Shown here: piece after piece, positions 52,183 to 61,693 of the stretch
How the letters are laid out: every line of letters starts with the position of its first letter
Numbering within the stretch: the first letter of the stretch is position 1
Assembly (NCBI RefSeq): GCF_042688525.2
Contig: NZ_JBHWAB010000001.1
Coordinates: 1,860,001-1,924,000 of the forward strand
Length of the DNA: 64,000 nt
Direction: 5' to 3'
Origin: Haloimpatiens sp042688525
Lineage (GTDB): Bacteria; Bacillota; Clostridia; Clostridiales; Clostridiaceae
Position numbers and translations under genes: made by a program
Notes under the pieces: model-generated
Told to the model about the DNA's origin: nothing
Databases searched by the model: none
The model's input: only the letters and a program-made list of their open reading frames with translations

Positions 52183-52590
52183 ATGATAAAGTTAACAGTA
52201 TTTTTTGATGATCCATTTTGGATAGGTGTTTTTGAAAAAGTTGAGGATGACAAAATTGAAATATGTAGGGTAGTTTTTGGACAAGAACCTAAAGATTGTG
52301 AAATATATGAGTTTGTTCTAAAAAACTATAATAATCTTAAATTTAGTAAGCCATTATCAATTGATGAGAAACCTAAGAAAAAAGTTAATCCTAAAAGGAT
52401 GCAAAGAAAAATACGAGAAAAATTAAAAGAAAAGGGTATAGGTACAAAGGCACAACAGGCAATAAAACTTGATTATGAAAATAAAAAAAAGGAAAGAAAA
52501 ATATTATCAAAAGAAAGACGTGAAAAAGAAAAGCAATTGAAATTTGAAAAAAAACAGGAAAAGAAAAAGCAGAAAAAAAGAGGACATTAA
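52183..52590 (+). CDS. yjdF: YjdF family protein (DUF2992)
   Basis: 135 residues. KLTVFFDDPFWIGVFEKVEDDKIEICRVVFGQEPKDCEIYEFV is the family's conserved N-terminal half; the C-terminal 65 residues are highly Lys/Glu-rich, with KVNPKRMQRKIREKLK and a charged helix likely to bind RNA or membrane. The molecular role is not established; the riboswitch links it to toxic azaaromatics. GGAGGAG is 7 bases before the ATG. A terminator follows. Confidence 0.93.
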   Translation: MIKLTVFFDDPFWIGVFEKVEDDKIEICRVVFGQEPKDCEIYEFVLKNYNNLKFSKPLSIDEKPKKKVNPKRMQRKIREKLKEKGIGTKAQQAIKLDYENKKKERKILSKERREKEKQLKFEKKQEKKKQKKRGH

Positions 52591-52592
52591 TT

Positions 52593-52638
52593 GTGAAAGC
52601 ACTTTAGTAATAAAAAATACTCTAAAGTGCTTTTTCTG
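52593..52638. terminator. Intrinsic terminator after yjdF
   Basis: AAAGCACTTTAG pairs with CTAAAGTGCTTTTT; usable on both strands, between convergent genes. Confidence 0.85.
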
Positions 52639-52669
52639 TATGACAAGTATCATATCTAAATAAAGCTAT

Positions 52670-53035
52670 TTAGTCTATTACTTTTCCCACTACTTTTGCA
52701 TCTTCTAATACCTTTAAACCATGAGGGGATCTATTCATTTCGCTAGTAAAATCTCGACCAGCATTATGTCCATAATGTTTTCCATTTTTCCACTGAGGCA
52801 TATCAGATACATCATATACGATTTTATTAACTATGGCATACATAGGTTTCCCATTTTTACCATTATATTGAGCTACTTCTGCTTTGGTGAATTCTTTTAA
52901 AGGTACTTCATTTTTGTTTTTTTCATCAATTTCAGTTCTTTCTTTAGGAGCTATTTGTTTTTCATCTTCTGTTTCTTTTTTAGATGGTATTTCTTCCTTT
53001 AATTTTGGTTCTTCTGTTTTAGCTTTTTTCTTCAA
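52670..53035 (-). CDS. Cytochrome-b5-like heme-binding lipoprotein, C-terminal frame
   Basis: 121 residues in this frame. A Lys/Glu-rich spacer of about 50 residues is followed by a cytochrome b5-like domain: FTKAEVAQYNGKNGKPMYAI, NKIVYDVSDMPQWKNGKHYG, HNAGRDFTSEMNRSPHG. The His residues in GKHYGHNAG and SPHG are the likely heme ligands. This frame has no ribosome site; it continues the lipoprotein frame 53019..53147 after removal of one A from a run of six. Likely an extracellular heme or steroid-like ligand binder. Confidence 0.8.
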   Translation of the reverse strand: MKKKAKTEEPKLKEEIPSKKETEDEKQIAPKERTEIDEKNKNEVPLKEFTKAEVAQYNGKNGKPMYAIVNKIVYDVSDMPQWKNGKHYGHNAGRDFTSEMNRSPHGLKVLEDAKVVGKVID

Positions 53036-53147
53036 TTTTAGGATCTTTAGATGTACTATTTAGTTTTTCATTAGTACATCCAGTAGTAAAACCTAAGAAC
53101 GATACTAAAAAAATAAGTAAAATACAAATTGTAATTTTTTTATTCAT
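53019..53147 (-). CDS. Cytochrome-b5-like lipoprotein, N-terminal frame (signal peptide)
   Basis: 42 residues, not otherwise viable as a gene. MNKKITICILLIFLVSFLG with lipobox FTTGC (Cys24) is a lipoprotein signal peptide, then KLNSTSKDPKIEEKS and a stop. GGAGAT lies about 9 bases before the ATG. Minus-strand GAAGA6GCT: with five A instead of six the frame runs EEKAKTEEP into the heme-binding part. The intact product would be about 158 residues. Confidence 0.75.
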   Translation of the reverse strand: MNKKITICILLIFLVSFLGFTTGCTNEKLNSTSKDPKIEEKS

Positions 53148-53265
53148 GATTTTCATCTCCTATAAAAGTTCTATTATTTTATAATGTAGTCTTTTTAGGT
53201 ATTTTTATTCTCAATAATAGCAATTTTAATCATATGACATTATATTTTTATAGAGTTTTATGTTA

Positions 53266-53304
53266 GAGCCCAGAAGGCAGTATTTTTTTACTGGGAAAAT
53301 TGAG
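53266..53304. repeat. Right-end remnant of the palindromic element
   Basis: GGCAGTATTTTTTTACTGGGAAAATTGAGTT matches the outer arm of the 256-bp family (AGACAGTATTTTTGTACTG, AAAGTTGAGTT) with changes. It lies 80 bases before jetD; the other end is lost. Confidence 0.6.
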
Positions 53305-53383
53305 TTATAATAAATAATGTAAACAAATAGTTATGGAATTAATAAGGATGTTATTATGAATAATTGAGATAAGGAGCTTTAAA

Positions 53384-54391
53384 GTGAAAGATTTAAGAAA
53401 TTTAAGTAAAAAAAGAATAGAACTACATGAGATACAAAAATATCTAAATGTAAAAGATTATTTAGAGTTAGTGAAAATAATAACTACATTAATTAATGAT
53501 GGAGTATTAAAACCTATAAAAAGAAGTAAATTAAATGGAAAAAAGCCAGCATTACATAATAGGTATAGTATTATACAAGAAGACGAGGATAATTCAAAAT
53601 ATGTAGAGGAACTTTCCTATGGATTAAATATTAGATTAGATAAAACTTATTATATGAAAAATATTGAAAAATATAAGAAAGATAGAGCTTTTGTTCTAGC
53701 ACTTAGTAAATTTCTAGATGAAAAAATAGAACTTTTAAAAACACAAACCTCTGTTAATGAAAGAAGTTTTCAAATTTGGGGAAGAGAAAAATTTTTAGGA
53801 AAAGAAGGCGGAAGGCGAATTCTTAAAAATCTTAATTTGAAAGAAGCATTTCTAAATATATACTATACCACAGAACCACTTGCATATTATTCTTATCACA
53901 AAAATTCACCACAGAAAATATTAATTATTGAAAATAAGGATACGTTTTATAGTATGAGAATGAAACTTATTAAATATGGAGGCACCATATTTGGAGAAGA
54001 AATTGCTACATTAATATATGGTGGTGGGAAAAATATTTATAAAACTTTTAAAGACTTTGAATTTTGTGTAGAACCTTATCTTTTAGATAAAAGTAATGAG
54101 ATCTTATATCTTGGTGATTTAGATTATGAAGGTATAATAATTTATGAAGGAGTACATGAAATTTTCAAAGATAATTTTACAATAAAACCATTTGTAAAAG
54201 GTTATGAATCTATGATAGATAAGTATATTAAGGAAAAATTTGTTTTGCCGAATACCAAAATTGGTCAGAATAGGAATATAGGTGAATTATTTATAAGAGA
54301 GTTTTCAAAAGAGTATAGAAAAAACATAATGAATATATTGGAAAGTGATAAATATATACCTCAAGAGATATTAAATATTTCTGATTTTTAG
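53384..54391 (+). CDS. jetD: Wadjet nuclease subunit JetD
   Basis: 335 residues. The N-terminal half is helical; the C-terminal half is a TOPRIM-like domain with Glu183 in LIIENKD and Asp245/Asp247 in YLGDLDYEG, the metal site used by JetD and topoisomerase VI-type enzymes. In Wadjet systems JetD cuts circular plasmid DNA after the SMC-like complex has reeled it in. The GTG start has AAGGAG 8 bases upstream. It is first in the jetD-A-B-C operon (gaps of 21 and 13 bases, then a 14-base overlap). The gene order suggests one of the non-type-I subtypes. Confidence 0.88.
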   Translation: MKDLRNLSKKRIELHEIQKYLNVKDYLELVKIITTLINDGVLKPIKRSKLNGKKPALHNRYSIIQEDEDNSKYVEELSYGLNIRLDKTYYMKNIEKYKKDRAFVLALSKFLDEKIELLKTQTSVNERSFQIWGREKFLGKEGGRRILKNLNLKEAFLNIYYTTEPLAYYSYHKNSPQKILIIENKDTFYSMRMKLIKYGGTIFGEEIATLIYGGGKNIYKTFKDFEFCVEPYLLDKSNEILYLGDLDYEGIIIYEGVHEIFKDNFTIKPFVKGYESMIDKYIKEKFVLPNTKIGQNRNIGELFIREFSKEYRKNIMNILESDKYIPQEILNISDF

Positions 54392-54412
54392 AAAGCGTGG
54401 AGGAAATTTAAG

Positions 54413-56026
54413 ATGAAAGTTGATTTTCTTAAGAACTTTGATATAAGAATGAAGAAAGTTGGAGCTTATGCTTTAATTTGCAAAAATAGTATGTTCAAAA
54501 ATACATGGAAAAATTATGGGTTTGATGAATCCTATGAATATATAAATTTAATTTTTTCAGTTATGTTGTATATAATGGAACAGTCACTGAAAGATGAATA
54601 TTGTACTATAGACAGTATAAGTGGCTTTATTGATGATATAAATATGAGATATTTTAAAAAATCTTTAAGTTTTGAACAGTGCAGGGAACTTGGAGAGTTT
54701 ATCGTTAATACTGTACTTTGTGATGAAGGAAGAGCCATGTATTTCAAGGGATTTAATTTTGAAGATGAAGAGTATAAGGATATATATATAAGTTTTGTTG
54801 GAAATAAGATAGTTTATATTGATGATGCGGTTAGAAGGACATCTTATTATTTAACAGATGATGGGTATTCTCTTATATTATCAACTCTAGAGATTGAAAA
54901 CAATATGAAATTAACAATACAGGAAATGATTTTTAAACTTCACATTGATAAAGCAAGTTATGATAAAGCTGTAGATGATATGAAAAATATATTTAATCTT
55001 CTTAGAATACAGCTTCAAAAGATGCAGGAGGCAATAAGAAGAATAAGGCAAAACGCTTTAAATTATTCAGCAAAGGAATATAGAAAATTATTAGAAGAAA
55101 ATATGTCATCACTAAATGAAACAAGAACAAAATTTAATGATTACAGAAAGATGGTTAATGATAGAATAATTGAACTTAAAGAGCAGGATATTAATGTAAA
55201 AAAATTAGATAAAAAGGAGCTAGAAAACTTAAAATTTTTAGGAATTATAGAAAAGTATTTAGGAAGGGCCATTGAAGAGCAGCAAAAGATATTAAATACT
55301 CATTTTGACTTTAAAAGTATTTATTCAAAGGAACTTGAAGAGATGACTTCAATGTCTATTATAAAGAGATTTAATATTAATACAGATATATATGATAAAG
55401 TCATAGAAAACAGTTCAAATTTAGAAAATATAGATTATATTTTAACACCTTTATATAGAGCGCCTATTAATAAATTTTATAATATTAATAAATGTTTGCA
55501 ATATCAAAAAACTATAAAAGCAAAAGAGCTAGAAGCTGATGAAGAAATATCTTTTGAAGAAGCAACATGGCTTAAAGAAAAAGAAGAGAAAGAAAGACTT
55601 AAACTAAAAAAATATGAAGATTCAATAAAAATAATTTTAAATTATGCATGTGAAAAAAATGAAATATCTTTAAAAAAAATATCCCATAAGATTAAAGAAA
55701 ATGATGATCTTAGACAAGTTTTAATTCCAACTGTTGAAATTTTTAGAGAAATAATAATTGAGATGTTAAAATGCAAGGACATAGATATAGAAGAACTTAA
55801 AAAAGAAAAAGAATCAGTTATAACGGAAAAGGGTCAACTTCAATTTCAATTAAATGAAACTATATTGAAATTGGTATCAGAATCTATAGAGTTAAGTAAT
55901 TTAAAACATATATACATATCAAAAATATTTAACAATGAAAAAATTAGATTTAATGGACTTAAAAGTGAAAATGGAATAGTAAAAACAGTAATATGTTCTG
56001 ATGTGCTTTTTAAAATAGAAAGATAG
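54413..56026 (+). CDS. jetA: Wadjet subunit JetA (kleisin-like, MukF analogue)
   Basis: 537 residues. The N-terminal region resembles JetA/DUF5716-type proteins; the middle (about 180-330) is rich in charged helices and coiled coil, and the C-terminal 100 residues look like a winged-helix or strand region. JetA bridges the SMC-like JetC heads and recruits JetB. GGAGG lies 8 bases before the ATG. Assignment rests mostly on its place between jetD and jetB and on its size. Confidence 0.82.
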   Translation: MKVDFLKNFDIRMKKVGAYALICKNSMFKNTWKNYGFDESYEYINLIFSVMLYIMEQSLKDEYCTIDSISGFIDDINMRYFKKSLSFEQCRELGEFIVNTVLCDEGRAMYFKGFNFEDEEYKDIYISFVGNKIVYIDDAVRRTSYYLTDDGYSLILSTLEIENNMKLTIQEMIFKLHIDKASYDKAVDDMKNIFNLLRIQLQKMQEAIRRIRQNALNYSAKEYRKLLEENMSSLNETRTKFNDYRKMVNDRIIELKEQDINVKKLDKKELENLKFLGIIEKYLGRAIEEQQKILNTHFDFKSIYSKELEEMTSMSIIKRFNINTDIYDKVIENSSNLENIDYILTPLYRAPINKFYNINKCLQYQKTIKAKELEADEEISFEEATWLKEKEEKERLKLKKYEDSIKIILNYACEKNEISLKKISHKIKENDDLRQVLIPTVEIFREIIIEMLKCKDIDIEELKKEKESVITEKGQLQFQLNETILKLVSESIELSNLKHIYISKIFNNEKIRFNGLKSENGIVKTVICSDVLFKIER

Positions 56027-56039
56027 AGAGGGAAAACTT

Positions 56040-56753
56040 ATGTATACTATTGAAGATATAAATTCCAGTGATAAGATATTTTATTATTTATTACAAAATG
56101 GACAGCTCTCAGAAGATAAGGAAAGAGAGTTATACAGGATGTATTCAGAAAGTGAAGAAATAATGAATTTAGTAAAAAAATTAGGTGAAAATTGTAGATG
56201 TAGAGTAGAAAAATATAGTGGAGTTATATATATCATACCATACGAGGATAATGATTTTTTAGGTTATTCTAAAGGAGAATTAAAAAAATTACTTTGTAAA
56301 TCTAATTGTAATGATAAGGATTATTATTTATCACAGTTTGTTATTTTAACGTTACTTGTAGAGTTTTATTCGTCACAAGGAAAATCCAGTAAGTGTAGAG
56401 ATTTTATAAAAAGTGGAGAATTTTTAAATATAATAAGTGCTAGATTAAAACAAGGTGTAGAAAAGGAAAATTTAGAAGAATTTCAAGATAGAACGGGTAT
56501 TGCGTATACTAATATATTAGAGCGTTGGGAAGCTTTAAGAAGTTCTGACAAGCAAACTAAGGCAAAGACTACCAAGGAAGGATTTATATATACAATACTT
56601 AATTTTTTAGAAAAACAAGGACTTATTAATTATATTGAAGCAGATGATATGATAATAACAACTTCTAAACTGGATAATTTTATGGATTGGAATATATTAA
56701 ATAAAAACAACTATGAAAGAGTAGTAAAAGCGCTGGGAGATGATGAAAATTAG
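56040..56753 (+). CDS. jetB: Wadjet subunit JetB (MukE-like)
   Basis: 237 residues of winged-helix-like build, comparable in size to JetB/DUF6063 proteins (MukE/KITE role). It binds the kleisin JetA. It starts 13 bases after jetA with GAGAGGG upstream and ends inside the jetC start, so it is translationally coupled. No catalytic motif is expected or seen. Assignment is by context and size. Confidence 0.8.
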   Translation: MYTIEDINSSDKIFYYLLQNGQLSEDKERELYRMYSESEEIMNLVKKLGENCRCRVEKYSGVIYIIPYEDNDFLGYSKGELKKLLCKSNCNDKDYYLSQFVILTLLVEFYSSQGKSSKCRDFIKSGEFLNIISARLKQGVEKENLEEFQDRTGIAYTNILERWEALRSSDKQTKAKTTKEGFIYTILNFLEKQGLINYIEADDMIITTSKLDNFMDWNILNKNNYERVVKALGDDEN

Positions 56754-59700
56754 TAAAATTAATGCTTTTAGAATAGTAAATTTAAATTATAATAACAATT
56801 CTATGAAAGTGGATGATGAAATATTTGAGTTAGGAGGGGAAAGCACTCTTTTGTCTCTTAGAAATGGTGGAGGAAAGTCTGTAATGGTTCAAATACTTAT
56901 GGCTCCATTTGTAAATAAAAGATATAGAGATTTAAAAGATAGACCTTTTAAAGGATATTTTAAATCACCTTCTCCTACGTATATTTTAGTTGAATGGGCT
57001 TTAGATGGAGGAGCAGGATGTATATTAACAGGCATGATGGTTAGAAAAAAGAGTGTACATTCTGATGATGATTCAGAAGATGAATTGGATATCATAAATT
57101 TCATATATGAATATGGCAAAGATAATAAGTATGATATTCGTAATTTTCCATTAGTAGAAGAGAAAGAAAAAATTAAAAGAATAAAGAGTTATACTAGTGC
57201 AAAATCTCTATTTGAACATTTAAAAAAGGATACAAGTACAACATTTAATTATTTTGATATGTCAGTATCATCACAGATTAGAAATTATTTTAATAATTTG
57301 CAGGAATATAAAATAAATCATAAAGAGTGGGAAAGTATAATTAAAAAGATTAATATGAGGGAATCAGGATTATCAGAATTATTTCAAGATGCAAAGAATG
57401 TAAATGGTCTTGTAGAAAAATGGTTTATTAAAACTGTAGAAGATAAATTAAATAGAGAAGAAAATAAGGTTAAAAATTTTGGAGAAATAATTAGAAAGTA
57501 CATATATCAGTATAGAGATAATCAATCTAAAATAGAAAAAAAAGAGTCTATAAAGGAGTTTGAAATTTGCGCCAACGATATATTAAAATCTGCAAAAGAT
57601 TTTTTAGAGTCTAAAAATAATAGTGAAGGTTTAAAAAATAAAATATCAAATCTTATTAAATTTTTAGAGAATAATTTAAGTTTAGAAGAAAAGAAAAGAG
57701 AAGAATTTTATAATATAATTTTGGATATAGAAAATGCCATTTCAGAAATTAAATATGAAGAAACTTCCCTTAAAGTATATGAGCTTAAAGATGAAGCTGC
57801 AGATTTAATAAAAAAGAAAGAAGAAAAAGAAGATAACCTTTCTTTAGTCAGTAATGATATAGAAGTATTTGAAAAGAAAAAGCATATATTAGAATGTGCT
57901 AAGATATATGCAGAGTATGTTAAGGCTTCAAAAGATGTTCAAAAATATGAAAATCAAATAGAAATATTAAATGAAGAAAATAAAGATTTAGAGCCTGAAA
58001 GGCAAGATATTGGTTTTACATTAAGAAAGTATTATGAATCGAAAGACAAGGAAATTTGCAGCAGTATAAAGATAAATGAAGGGAATATAAAAAATTTAAG
58101 GGTAGATATAGAAAAGATTAAGAAGGGAATAGAGGAAATAAATAAAAAGCTTCAAGAAAATAGTATAGTTAATGGAAAGCTGCAAAATAATATTGAATCT
58201 TTCTCAAGAAAAGAAGATGACTTTAACAAAAGATATAATAAAAATTGTGCCAGAAGTATTACAGGATATTATGCTGAAAATTTCATACATAGTACATTAT
58301 TAGAATATGAAGATTATTTAAAGAAAAAAGAGAAAATGGTTATTGAAAAGAAGAAACTTTATGAAGAAAAATTACTAGAAATTAAAAGAATGGAAAGACA
58401 AAGGGAAGACTTTGTAAAAGAAACAAGTAGTATTAATAATGAATTTAATAATATGAGAAAACAGCAAAGATTATTTAAAGAGGAAATAGAAAATAGAAAA
58501 AAGATTATAAAATATGTAAATATAGAAGAAGATAAGCTATTTAATAGTGAATACATAATAAATGAGTTCATAAGTAAAATTAAATATTTAAAAGAAGAAG
58601 AAAATAAATTGAGAACTAAATTAGATAAAGCAAAGGATGAAAAGAGGAAGCTTCAAACAGGAAGAACTTTAGAAATACCAAAAGAGATGGAAAATAAACT
58701 TAGACTTAAAGATATAAATATAATATATGGTATTGATTGGCTTAAAAAGAATAACTATAGTGAAGAGCAAAATATAAAGTTAATAGAAAACAATCCATTT
58801 CTTCCGTATTGTTTAATAATGGAAAAAGAAGATTTAATTAAATTTAAAAAGGAAGATTTGGGTTTATTCACATCATATCCTATTCCTATAATTCAAAGGG
58901 ATAGTTTAACTTCGAAAATTAATAAAAAAATGAATTCATTATGTTCTTTAGATGAAATTACTTTTTATGTAGCATTTAATAATAAATTAATTAACGAAGA
59001 TGAATTGAAAAATCTGTTATGTGAAAAAGAAAGAGATATAAATGCTCTAGAAGAATCACTAGATATTAAGAAAAAAGAAATTGAATTTTATGATGATAAG
59101 AAGAATATAATACGATTTTCTAAGTTAAATAAGAAATCTTATGAAAAATTGCAGAAAGATATTATTTTAAAAGAGGAAGAATTAAAAACAAAAGAAAGTG
59201 AATTAGAAAAACTTAGAGAAAATATAAAGGATACAAATATTTTAATAGATAAAACAGCAAAATTTATAAGGACTAAAGAAAATGAATTATCAGTATTTAG
59301 AAGAGAAATAGAGGATTTTAATATACTAGTTAAAAATTATGAAATATACACTTTAGATAAGGAAAAATTAAATATTATCACAAAAGATATAGAAGAACTA
59401 AATAGAAGTAAAAATAATAAAGAAAAGGAATTAATAAATCTAGAGAAAACACTAATAAATTTTGAAGATGCAAATAGAGATTTAAAAGAAAATATGAGAA
59501 AAAATAGGGAAAGATTAAATAAATATATGCAGCACAATGAAGGAAATATTATACAAAAGGATATTGAAGATTTAGAAGCTAGATATATTAGTTTATCAAA
59601 AAAAATTTCTTCAGACATAGATTTATTAGAGGAAAATCTGAAAGATGCTAATGAAAGATTAAAAATAAAAGAAGAAGATTTAATATTTAAAGGGGAAGAA

Positions 59701-61146
59701 TATGAGTTAAATGAAAATGAATATAGAGATGTAAATTATGATAGATTTATGGAAGAAGAGATAAGAAGGAAAATAAGTATAAGTGTACATGGAAAGGAGA
59801 ACTTGAAAAATAACATAAATAAACTTGAAATAAACTTAGTAAAAATAAAAAGTGATATAGAAAATTTATATGAAAAAATTAAAGAGAATTTTAATAAAGA
59901 TATTCCCAAACAAAGGCAAGATATAATAAACAAAGATTTTAGTAAAAGGATATTTGAAAAGAAATGTGAATTGGAAAATTTTAAAAAAGAAAAAGATAGA
60001 TGTGAGATTATTATAGATAAAATTAAAAGAAATTTATCTAATTTAGAAGAATTTAAGGATTTTGATATAACAGAAGAAATTAAGATAGACGTTTCATTCC
60101 AAGATTTAAACAAATACAGAGGTGAACTTCAGAGAGATTATAGAAATTCTTTAGATGAGGAATCAAAAAAGAGAGTAGTTTTGAGTAATGAAATTAATAG
60201 AGTAGCAAGAAAACCTATGTTTTTAAATGATGATTTCTTTAAAAAATCATTAGAAACAATTGAAAGGGTTGTGAATGAGCCAAATGTGGTTATAGAAAAT
60301 TTAACTATAACGTTAGAGGCGCACAAAGCATTAATGGAAAAGCTTCAGGCGGATATTGATGTAATTACAAAGGAAAAGGAAAATGTATGCCAAAGCATTT
60401 ATGAATATATATTGGAAGTACATAGTAATATAGGTCAAATTGACAATAATTCCTCTATAAAAATAAGAGATAAGTATATAAAAATGCTTAATATAAAATT
60501 ACCTGATTGGGAATCTAATACTGAACTCTATAAAATAAGAGTTAATGATTTTATAGATTCTCTTACAATGAAAGCTATTGAAAGACTACAAAATAATGAA
60601 AATATAGAAGAATTGATATCTAAAAATATTAATACTAGAGATTTATATAATGAAGTTGTATCTATAAGCAATATAGATGTGAAGCTTTATAAAATAGAGG
60701 AAGATAAACAAATTCAAATAAGCTGGGATGCAGTTGCACAAAATTCGGGGGGAGAAGGTTTTCTTTCAGCGTTTGTTATATTATCAAGCTTATTATCTTA
60801 TATGAGAAGAGATGAAACGGATATATTTGCAGGTAGTGAAGATGGTAAAGTTATTATAATGGATAATCCATTTGCTCAGACAAGTTCAGAACACTTATTA
60901 AAACCACTTATGGATATAGCTAAAAAGAGTAATACTCAACTTATTTGTTTGTCTGGATTAGGAGGAGATTCTATATATAATAGATTTGATAATATATATG
61001 TACTTAATCTTATGCCGTCAAAACTTAAAAGTGGATTGAAGTATTTAAAATCTGATCATGTAAAAGGTGAAGAAATTGTAGAAAAACTTGTATCTTCTAG
61101 GTTTAAAATAGAAGAAACGGTTGTAGAGCAAATGGAACTTTTTTAG
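56743..61146 (+). CDS. jetC: Wadjet SMC-like ATPase JetC (MukB-like)
   Basis: About 1467 residues. The N-terminal head has Walker A SLRNGGGKSV (about 36-45); the central roughly 1000 residues are long coiled coils with a hinge-like break near 600-700 (IPKEMENKLRLKDINIIYGIDWL). The C-terminal head has signature QNSGGEGFLSAFVILSS and Walker B KVIIMDNPFAQTSSEHLL. It loads on DNA, extrudes loops and brings circular plasmids to JetD. Two adjacent ATG codons; the second is better spaced from GGGAG. Complete, with no frameshift. Confidence 0.92.
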   Translation: MKISKINAFRIVNLNYNNNSMKVDDEIFELGGESTLLSLRNGGGKSVMVQILMAPFVNKRYRDLKDRPFKGYFKSPSPTYILVEWALDGGAGCILTGMMVRKKSVHSDDDSEDELDIINFIYEYGKDNKYDIRNFPLVEEKEKIKRIKSYTSAKSLFEHLKKDTSTTFNYFDMSVSSQIRNYFNNLQEYKINHKEWESIIKKINMRESGLSELFQDAKNVNGLVEKWFIKTVEDKLNREENKVKNFGEIIRKYIYQYRDNQSKIEKKESIKEFEICANDILKSAKDFLESKNNSEGLKNKISNLIKFLENNLSLEEKKREEFYNIILDIENAISEIKYEETSLKVYELKDEAADLIKKKEEKEDNLSLVSNDIEVFEKKKHILECAKIYAEYVKASKDVQKYENQIEILNEENKDLEPERQDIGFTLRKYYESKDKEICSSIKINEGNIKNLRVDIEKIKKGIEEINKKLQENSIVNGKLQNNIESFSRKEDDFNKRYNKNCARSITGYYAENFIHSTLLEYEDYLKKKEKMVIEKKKLYEEKLLEIKRMERQREDFVKETSSINNEFNNMRKQQRLFKEEIENRKKIIKYVNIEEDKLFNSEYIINEFISKIKYLKEEENKLRTKLDKAKDEKRKLQTGRTLEIPKEMENKLRLKDINIIYGIDWLKKNNYSEEQNIKLIENNPFLPYCLIMEKEDLIKFKKEDLGLFTSYPIPIIQRDSLTSKINKKMNSLCSLDEITFYVAFNNKLINEDELKNLLCEKERDINALEESLDIKKKEIEFYDDKKNIIRFSKLNKKSYEKLQKDIILKEEELKTKESELEKLRENIKDTNILIDKTAKFIRTKENELSVFRREIEDFNILVKNYEIYTLDKEKLNIITKDIEELNRSKNNKEKELINLEKTLINFEDANRDLKENMRKNRERLNKYMQHNEGNIIQKDIEDLEARYISLSKKISSDIDLLEENLKDANERLKIKEEDLIFKGEEYELNENEYRDVNYDRFMEEEIRRKISISVHGKENLKNNINKLEINLVKIKSDIENLYEKIKENFNKDIPKQRQDIINKDFSKRIFEKKCELENFKKEKDRCEIIIDKIKRNLSNLEEFKDFDITEEIKIDVSFQDLNKYRGELQRDYRNSLDEESKKRVVLSNEINRVARKPMFLNDDFFKKSLETIERVVNEPNVVIENLTITLEAHKALMEKLQADIDVITKEKENVCQSIYEYILEVHSNIGQIDNNSSIKIRDKYIKMLNIKLPDWESNTELYKIRVNDFIDSLTMKAIERLQNNENIEELISKNINTRDLYNEVVSISNIDVKLYKIEEDKQIQISWDAVAQNSGGEGFLSAFVILSSLLSYMRRDETDIFAGSEDGKVIIMDNPFAQTSSEHLLKPLMDIAKKSNTQLICLSGLGGDSIYNRFDNIYVLNLMPSKLKSGLKYLKSDHVKGEEIVEKLVSSRFKIEETVVEQMELF

Positions 61147-61154
61147 ATTTTAAG

Positions 61155-61205
61155 ATACAAAAGCACTGGTACATTGTATTTTACAAATAACTGGTGCTTT
61201 TATTT
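61155..61205 (+). terminator. Intrinsic terminator of the Wadjet operon
   Basis: AAAAGCAC and GTGCTTTT close an imperfect stem-loop 10 bases after the jetC stop, followed by TATTTATTATT. Confidence 0.75.
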
Positions 61206-61213
61206 ATTATTAA

Positions 61214-61470
61214 TTCAACTTTTGCAGTAAAAAAATACTGTCTAGCGAAGGGAAATGATATCTTGCGTAAGAAACATTTGAACAAAGTTTACAAGTTCTT
61301 AGCTTTACGAATTTGAAAAAAGTTATTTTTTAATTACTGATTCCTACGGAATATTAATTAAAAAATCTTTTTTCAATATGAGTAAAGCTTAGAACTTGTT
61401 ACTGAAGTGAAAGGTTTCTAAGCAAGATATCATTTCCTGTAGCGGCTGTTTTTTACCTGTGAAAGTTGAG
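61214..61470. mobile_element. 257-bp palindromic element, copy 4, with target duplication
   Basis: Same orientation as copy 1. Begins TTCAACTTTTGCAG, ends GTGAAAGTTGAG; apex ATTCC-TAC-GGAAT. TTATTAA duplicated at 61207-61213 and 61471-61477. It lies just outside the Wadjet operon, opposite the remnant at 53266. Bases 61478-61693 are AT-rich with no further gene. Confidence 0.9.
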
Positions 61471-61693
61471 TTATTAAGAAAAACATAAATTTTTTAAAAA
61501 AAATTATTGGTTTAAAGTTAAGTAAATTTAGAGAGTGATAAGTTTATGTAAAATTATAACGTAAGGATGACGTATTAAAATTAGGTATATTTGTGTTACT
61601 GTTCATATATTTACATTATAAATATTGCATTGATTTATGATATTATATGTCATACACAATATTTATTATGATATATATGAGAGGTGATGGAAA

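Noticed and set aside
59337..60326. Open frames on the minus strand across jetC
   Set aside because: They are low-complexity Ser/Phe/Leu shadows of the Lys/Glu-rich coiled coil of JetC and have no ribosome sites.
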